This document shows, piece by piece, positions 59,068 through 64,000 of a DNA stretch of 64,000 bases. Source of the DNA: Marthasterias glacialis (lineage: Eukaryota; Echinodermata; Asteroidea; Forcipulatida; Asteriidae). Numbering within the stretch: position 1 is the stretch's first letter; each line of letters starts with the position of its first letter. The notes beneath the pieces were generated by a model. The model saw only the letters and a list, made by a program, of their open reading frames with translations. It was not told where the DNA came from and made no database searches. The translations under genes and the position numbers were made by a program. The stretch lies in the NCBI GenBank assembly GCA_911728455.2, contig OU452229.1, forward strand, positions 19,100,754 to 19,164,753, written 5' to 3'.

Positions 59068-61639
59068 CCCATATATCATAAATGACACCTTGAAGTTCTT
59101 GTGTTTGTATGCTTTTATCTAACTTATGTTCTTATTTCTATTGCCTTCCAAAGGTCAGATTTAAACAAAATCTTTTAAAATATGAAAGTATTTGAGACAG
59201 AAATATTTCCCAAGAAGATAGCACAAAAGTTATACTATTTCCAATGAAAGTTGTCACTTGATGTTTCTGCAACTCCCTCTATCAGTGTCACGTTCGGAAG
59301 TGATGTCATTCCCGCAAATGGAGGCCCAATTTTAAACAATGAAAAATGTCCATTCACAGAGAGTGAATGTATCTGTAGTATAGGATGGAGATGCAGATTC
59401 ATACATATTTATGTGTCTGATGTATCAGCACACATCAAGGCTAAGCTCCCTGCTGTACTTCATAAGCCCAGCAAATTAAATTAAGTCCTCTCCTGAAAGC
59501 AACAAGGCAAATAATAATGCTTTGAGTGAAGCAGTCCCCTGAAATTCCCTATGACATCTGATCTGTGGATGTTTTACCAATGAGTATGTAGAAGAGATTA
59601 CCAAGGCATGGGTCCCTAAGGAAAATTGATTTATGGATCAGGGCTTCTTGCAGAAGTTCCTGCAGTTCCACCAGGAGAGGTACTGGGACTGTACTTTCCC
59701 TCTCTTACTTTTCTTTCTTGCTGTAAACACATTTCTTGTAATAAATGTAACATCAGCATTTTGTTGTTAGGGTTTGGACAAGTGTGGTTGTCAGTGACGA
59801 GCTGAGGCCGTTACTGGTTAGTCATTTTTGTTGGAATTTGAAGAAGAATACTTACAAGGTTGAATGTAATTGCTTCCCCCTCTTCCCCTCCCCAATCTTC
59901 ATAAATGAAATAGTTTTATCTTGTAAAATGTTTTCACACAAATTTCTGGATTAAAATTAAGTTTGGTTGTATGTGCAGATTTTTTTTACAAATGAATATA
60001 CACTGTTCTGATTATAGAAAATAGGTTAGTAAACTTTGTCAATAGGGCAGGAACATTTTAGGTGGAGGCCCATTTACCTGTGCATTCCCTGGTCTTGACC
60101 TTGATCCCCATCAAAATGTGTCCAAAAAGAAATTATCGATTCGATGGTGTTTCGTTCAAACCATTACCTCACAGTAAACCATATGCCAATGCATATGAAA
60201 GAGCTTACTGAAATGTTGCCTGACAAATTCAAGTAATGAAGGGGGGTGGGGAAAGCTTTGTGGAATGAATTGTTTCTTAGATGTGCTATCGAGAGAGAGA
60301 AGAGAAAAATCATTGCTCTGGATGTTATCGGAGACACTGGAGGTGACTGTTGGGGTTAAGGTCACATAACATGAGTACAAAAGTCAAAAATTTTGGTAGT
60401 GAGCCAACTTAAGAGCACATTTACAGCTTCATTTGCAATCCTTTTTTTTAAACACAGTCTGGGCATCACACTGCCTGTTTTCAGTCTTGTTCACAATAAC
60501 AAGGGATATGTTTCCAATTGCAGTGCGTCTGTACAACTTGACATCTTATTTTCAATAGTGTTTTTAATCTTGTTTCCCAAGCTAAGCACCATTATCCAAA
60601 ATCCATTGTTTCCTGTCAAAACTACCTGCATATTTGTCACAAAATGTAGCCTACATAATTGTAAAAATAGTATGTACTTTCAACAAAACTATTTAATGTA
60701 CTTTCTGCCAGTGTTCCGTGTGGTGAAAAGTGTTTGTCGGTGATTAAATCACAGGAACATTGTAAAATAATGATTAAACTAAACCACACTGCCCGTTTTA
60801 CAACTTAAAGAGGTGCAAGCAAGCTGACCTGCACTGTACAAACGCTTTTCAAAAATAAGGGTACATACAAGATATTAAAAATGTCATTCCATATCAAGTG
60901 TGAAAAATAAAGGTCATTCCATAACAACTATGAACAAAAAATGCAAGTGCTTCAAAATAGCATCAGGTTGGTCCAACTTTTAAAAAAGGGTGATGTCTGC
61001 AACCCCCTTCTTCCCCCTTGAGCCAGAGGATGACCTAAATTAGGTCACCCCAAACCTCAAAACGGGACACTTTCATGACCCTTATGGGGCCTCCATTAGC
61101 TCTGATTTCCTGCAGGAGAATTCTTGATTACTAAGTCCAACTCTAGCTGTAACACTAATTGCTTTCCTGACCAGAGACAGTAGGACTACTGTAATTTATG
61201 CATGGGTAGGGTAGGGGTTGGTACAAGTAGAACGAGCCTGGAATCTTTCACTTTAGGTACTAGCGGACTCTTCCTTTACTCAACTGTTTTGGGTTTGTAC
61301 ATGATGAAAACGGAAAACATTTCCAGGAAAGGTGGAAGCGTAGAGATTGCCCAAATGTCAATCAAGTCATCCAAAAGAAAAATTCCTTAAAAAAATTACC
61401 ATAGAGAAAGTACAAAGTCAACTATAGATTTCATGATGTTTAAACATGTACAGTATAAACCAAACAGTTGCAGGCATTTTATTAAAAATGGAGGATGAGG
61501 AATATTATAAGTGTATTGTCAGGACCATTTGAATTGTAATATTTGCTTCGGGAATCGAGAATATCATTTTAGCCATACCTGGCCTGAGCATCATGTTTGT
61601 GCACTTAGTATAGACTAATCCAAGCAGCTCGTTCAGGGC
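59068..61639. other. Intron- or intergenic-like DNA
   Basis: 59250-59620 is GC-balanced with few homopolymers (for example GTTCGGAAGTGATGTCATTC) and might be a conserved non-coding element. No exon or gene was recognised. Confidence 0.35.
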
Positions 61640-61830
61640 GTTTACCCCACCTCAGCTATGGCCGCCGCACACCCGCGTCGACGCACACACGCACTGTGAA
61701 TCCTCCATGCTGATTGGTACATGTAAATATGCGCTCTGACATGCTATTGTCATGTCCGCGTGCATGTGGCGGCGATGTAAAACACCATAAAAGACCGCTG
61801 CTCGGATTAGCGTATACAGCATTACATAAT
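61640..61830 (+). promoter_or_regulatory. CpG-rich promoter-like patch
   Basis: A CpG cluster (GCCGCCGCACACCCGCGTCG) is followed by an inverted CCAAT box (CTGATTGGTAC, about 61711), a second CpG block (GTGGCGGCGATG) and a TATA-like CATAAAAGACCG at about 61786. The order and spacing suit a + strand core promoter, but no downstream exon was found. It may instead belong to a mobile element. Confidence 0.25.
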
Positions 61831-61859
61831 AGTTGCATCAGTGAGGGCCAAGAAAAACT

Positions 61860-61955
61860 GAAATCTTGAATATTCTTTATTCTTCAATATTGATGTTCTT
61901 GAATATTCTTGATATTCGTCAATATATATTCTTCAATATTCTTGAAACTCTTTAA
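61860..61955. repeat. Degenerate CTTGAATATTCTT simple repeat
   Basis: TTGAATATTCTT and TTCAATATT motifs recur six or seven times on alternating strands, giving a weakly palindromic AT-rich tract. Confidence 0.5.
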
Positions 61956-64000
61956 TGTCTTTCAAAATTTTTTTTTAAAGTTCACAATTCTGTTCTTGAA
62001 GGTGAAAATGCTGAAAATGTTCTTAATTTTTAGGGTCTTTGGTTGTTATCTGTCATAAGGTTAGCTTCTGAATACTATAAATATGATAGTGATGATATTA
62101 AAAAGTTTGTGCCTCTCCTTGTCCTATTAGCCCAAATGCTAGTTATTCCACAATTTTTGATAATAACTTCAAGTCAGAGAATTGACACGACGATAAAACA
62201 TTTATTTCTAGACATGAACAATTTGATATTTTGAAAATTCCTAAATAAGTTTTGAATGTTAATAGCATGTGAGCTCTCCCTGTAATGGTCCTTTATGCTC
62301 TGAAGTTGGTCTGAGAAGGAAAATGTTTTTATCAAAAATAATTTTGTAACAAGACTTTTTGAGATACTATATGTTTTGGATGAACTTTGATAATTTTGTC
62401 CAAGATTGTCGAAAGAGAAACCAAATAAAGACATGAAAAGAACAAAAAAAAAGTTAAAATAGAAAAAGTAGAATAACCCACGTGTCAACCTGAGAACTCT
62501 GTTTTGAGTTTCATAAACTAAACCAAAAATGAAGTCAATGCTTATATCTATCCTAATAAAGATTGTTTGAGGATCAATTAGATTCTAATGTAAATGAGGT
62601 CAAATAATGATGCCAAAATGATGTCTAATGATCCCCAACAACACTACTCCCCACCCCCACCTCTTCTCCCTCAATCCAAATTCCAAATTAAATACACCTG
62701 TCTGAAGTAATTTCTGTGCCAAGAATAGCATTCAGCCAAGCTTATAGAACATCCAGGCAGACATCCCAAGGTCCTTCCGAACTTTCCAATTTGAAATTTC
62801 TGTCCAAAGACCATTTTTTAATTTGAATCCGTTGTGTAGTAATCAGAAGGTGGAAAAAAAAACATCAAAATGATACCGTCATTTTTTTTCATGATATGTG
62901 CCTTGCACCTGCTCATTACATGTGTGATTTATAGGAAATTTGTTACATTTCAAACATTACTGCTGTATACCCAACCTCAGTTAAAATGGAAAATAAACAC
63001 TCTATTTTTAAAGTTAGAGGGCCATATAACTCCACAATTATTTTTAAAGGGTTGTCCAAGAGACTGTTTTTTTTTTGGGGGGGGTGAAATGATATTTTAA
63101 AAGAAGCACAGAGTGATGCAATGTGGTGAACAATTAAACAATTTTGGGTAAGAACATTTAGCACCCATTAGTAGAAAATGCATTTTTAAGGTATACAAAG
63201 TGTGGATGCGACAGCACGTTTTGACACATTTATTCTTAAAACATCAAAAAGATGTTATTATTATTTTTTTTCATAACCTTACAGATGGCAATACATTTAT
63301 AGATGTATTTTAGTAGCTTATAAAAAACATATTTTGTGAAACCCACTTACTAAGAATGTTTTCCAGAATGTACTTACGTCTCGCTTTTGTTATCTTCACA
63401 CAGTTTTTTTTTTTTTTCTTTTCTTTATTGAACCAAATTTTATCAATAATCACAACAGATGTGACACCTGAGAAACCTTGAAAAGTATTTATACATTCAA
63501 TTGTGAAAAAAAGATACAAAAAAAGCAAACCAAAAAAAAAACCTCAATAATATTTCAGACAGTTGTTTCTGTTGTAAAGAATACTTAAGTCAAGAAAAAA
63601 AAGAAGCAGAAAAAACAAAACGGAAACAATGTGTTTAATTTCACAACAGCGTGACCCTTTAAGAAAGTGTTTACAGACCTAGTTTCCAGCCAGTATGCAC
63701 ATATTTAATTGGATTGAGGTGCCATCATTCATGTGACCTACATTTACAATGTAGCGTGCATTCTGGACTGTTAATGTACAGCGTGTGTACACACCAGTCT
63801 GCGTGGGAACCGGATATATACAAACCAGGCTTCTGATCAATAATTTTAATCTAGTCCTTAATCAATATTTTTTTAACAGTTAATGATGAATTTATAATCA
63901 TAAGGAACCCGTTGATTGATTTCTGTGATGCACATTTATTTAGTAGAGACCTTTGCAAATATATTTATGGGAAATACTGAAAAGATTATGTCATGTTTGA
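61956..64000. other. AT-rich DNA, nothing recognised
   Basis: Homopolymers (T run near 63405, G run near 63077) and chance reading frames only. Confidence 0.4.

Overview
The window is eukaryotic and almost certainly from a marine invertebrate animal. It is AT-rich with long homopolymer runs and has no dense run of long reading frames. It carries many palindromic, non-coding transposon families, tandem arrays, and short GC-balanced islands in AT-rich DNA. The short terminal-inverted-repeat elements starting TTAAAGG, and the hairpins built on GCAGAGTCTTTCT or GAATTGGYGGCT, resemble repeats I recall from echinoderm genomes, especially sea stars. That assignment is from memory and is tentative. 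No bacterial or viral genes were seen.

Coding content is sparse and sits in one place. On the + strand, 50536-51053 is a convincing first coding exon: acceptor, 25 nt of leader, ATG in good context, 164 codons, consensus donor. It is followed in matching phase by 52802-52954, and possibly by 53773-53948. Joined, these give about 274 residues of a basic, probably nuclear protein that I cannot name. The possible third exon has a Cys/His-rich stretch, but it could equally be a conserved enhancer. Two upstream pieces with good splice signals (10750-11058 and 16953-17088) could be 5' untranslated exons of the same gene. If so, most of the window is promoter plus a long 5' intron, but no RNA evidence is available here.

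Layout: 1-10.7 kb is repeat-rich DNA with several miniature inverted-repeat elements (MITEs), two of them back to back at 3.3-4.0 kb. 10.4-11.06 kb holds a paired POU-like motif and a candidate promoter and first exon. 11-36.7 kb is intron-like DNA with MITEs at 15.1, 17.5, 18.5, 23.9, 25.6 and 27.0 kb and a degenerate 146-bp tandem array with CRE palindromes at 30.7-31.6 kb. 36.7-39.0 kb is a C-rich minisatellite with higher-order structure. 39-50.5 kb is intron-like, with hairpin elements at 41.6-42.0 kb, a 170-bp duplication at 42.4 kb and a tRNA-derived SINE fragment at 45.5 kb. 50.5-54 kb holds the coding exons. 54-64 kb has a 28-bp minisatellite (55.1 kb), a TTAA-bounded element (55.7 kb), a 53-bp minisatellite (57.9 kb), another MITE (59.0 kb) and a CpG-rich promoter-like patch (61.6-61.8 kb).

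No complete transposase, reverse transcriptase, tRNA gene, rRNA or CRISPR array was recognised.
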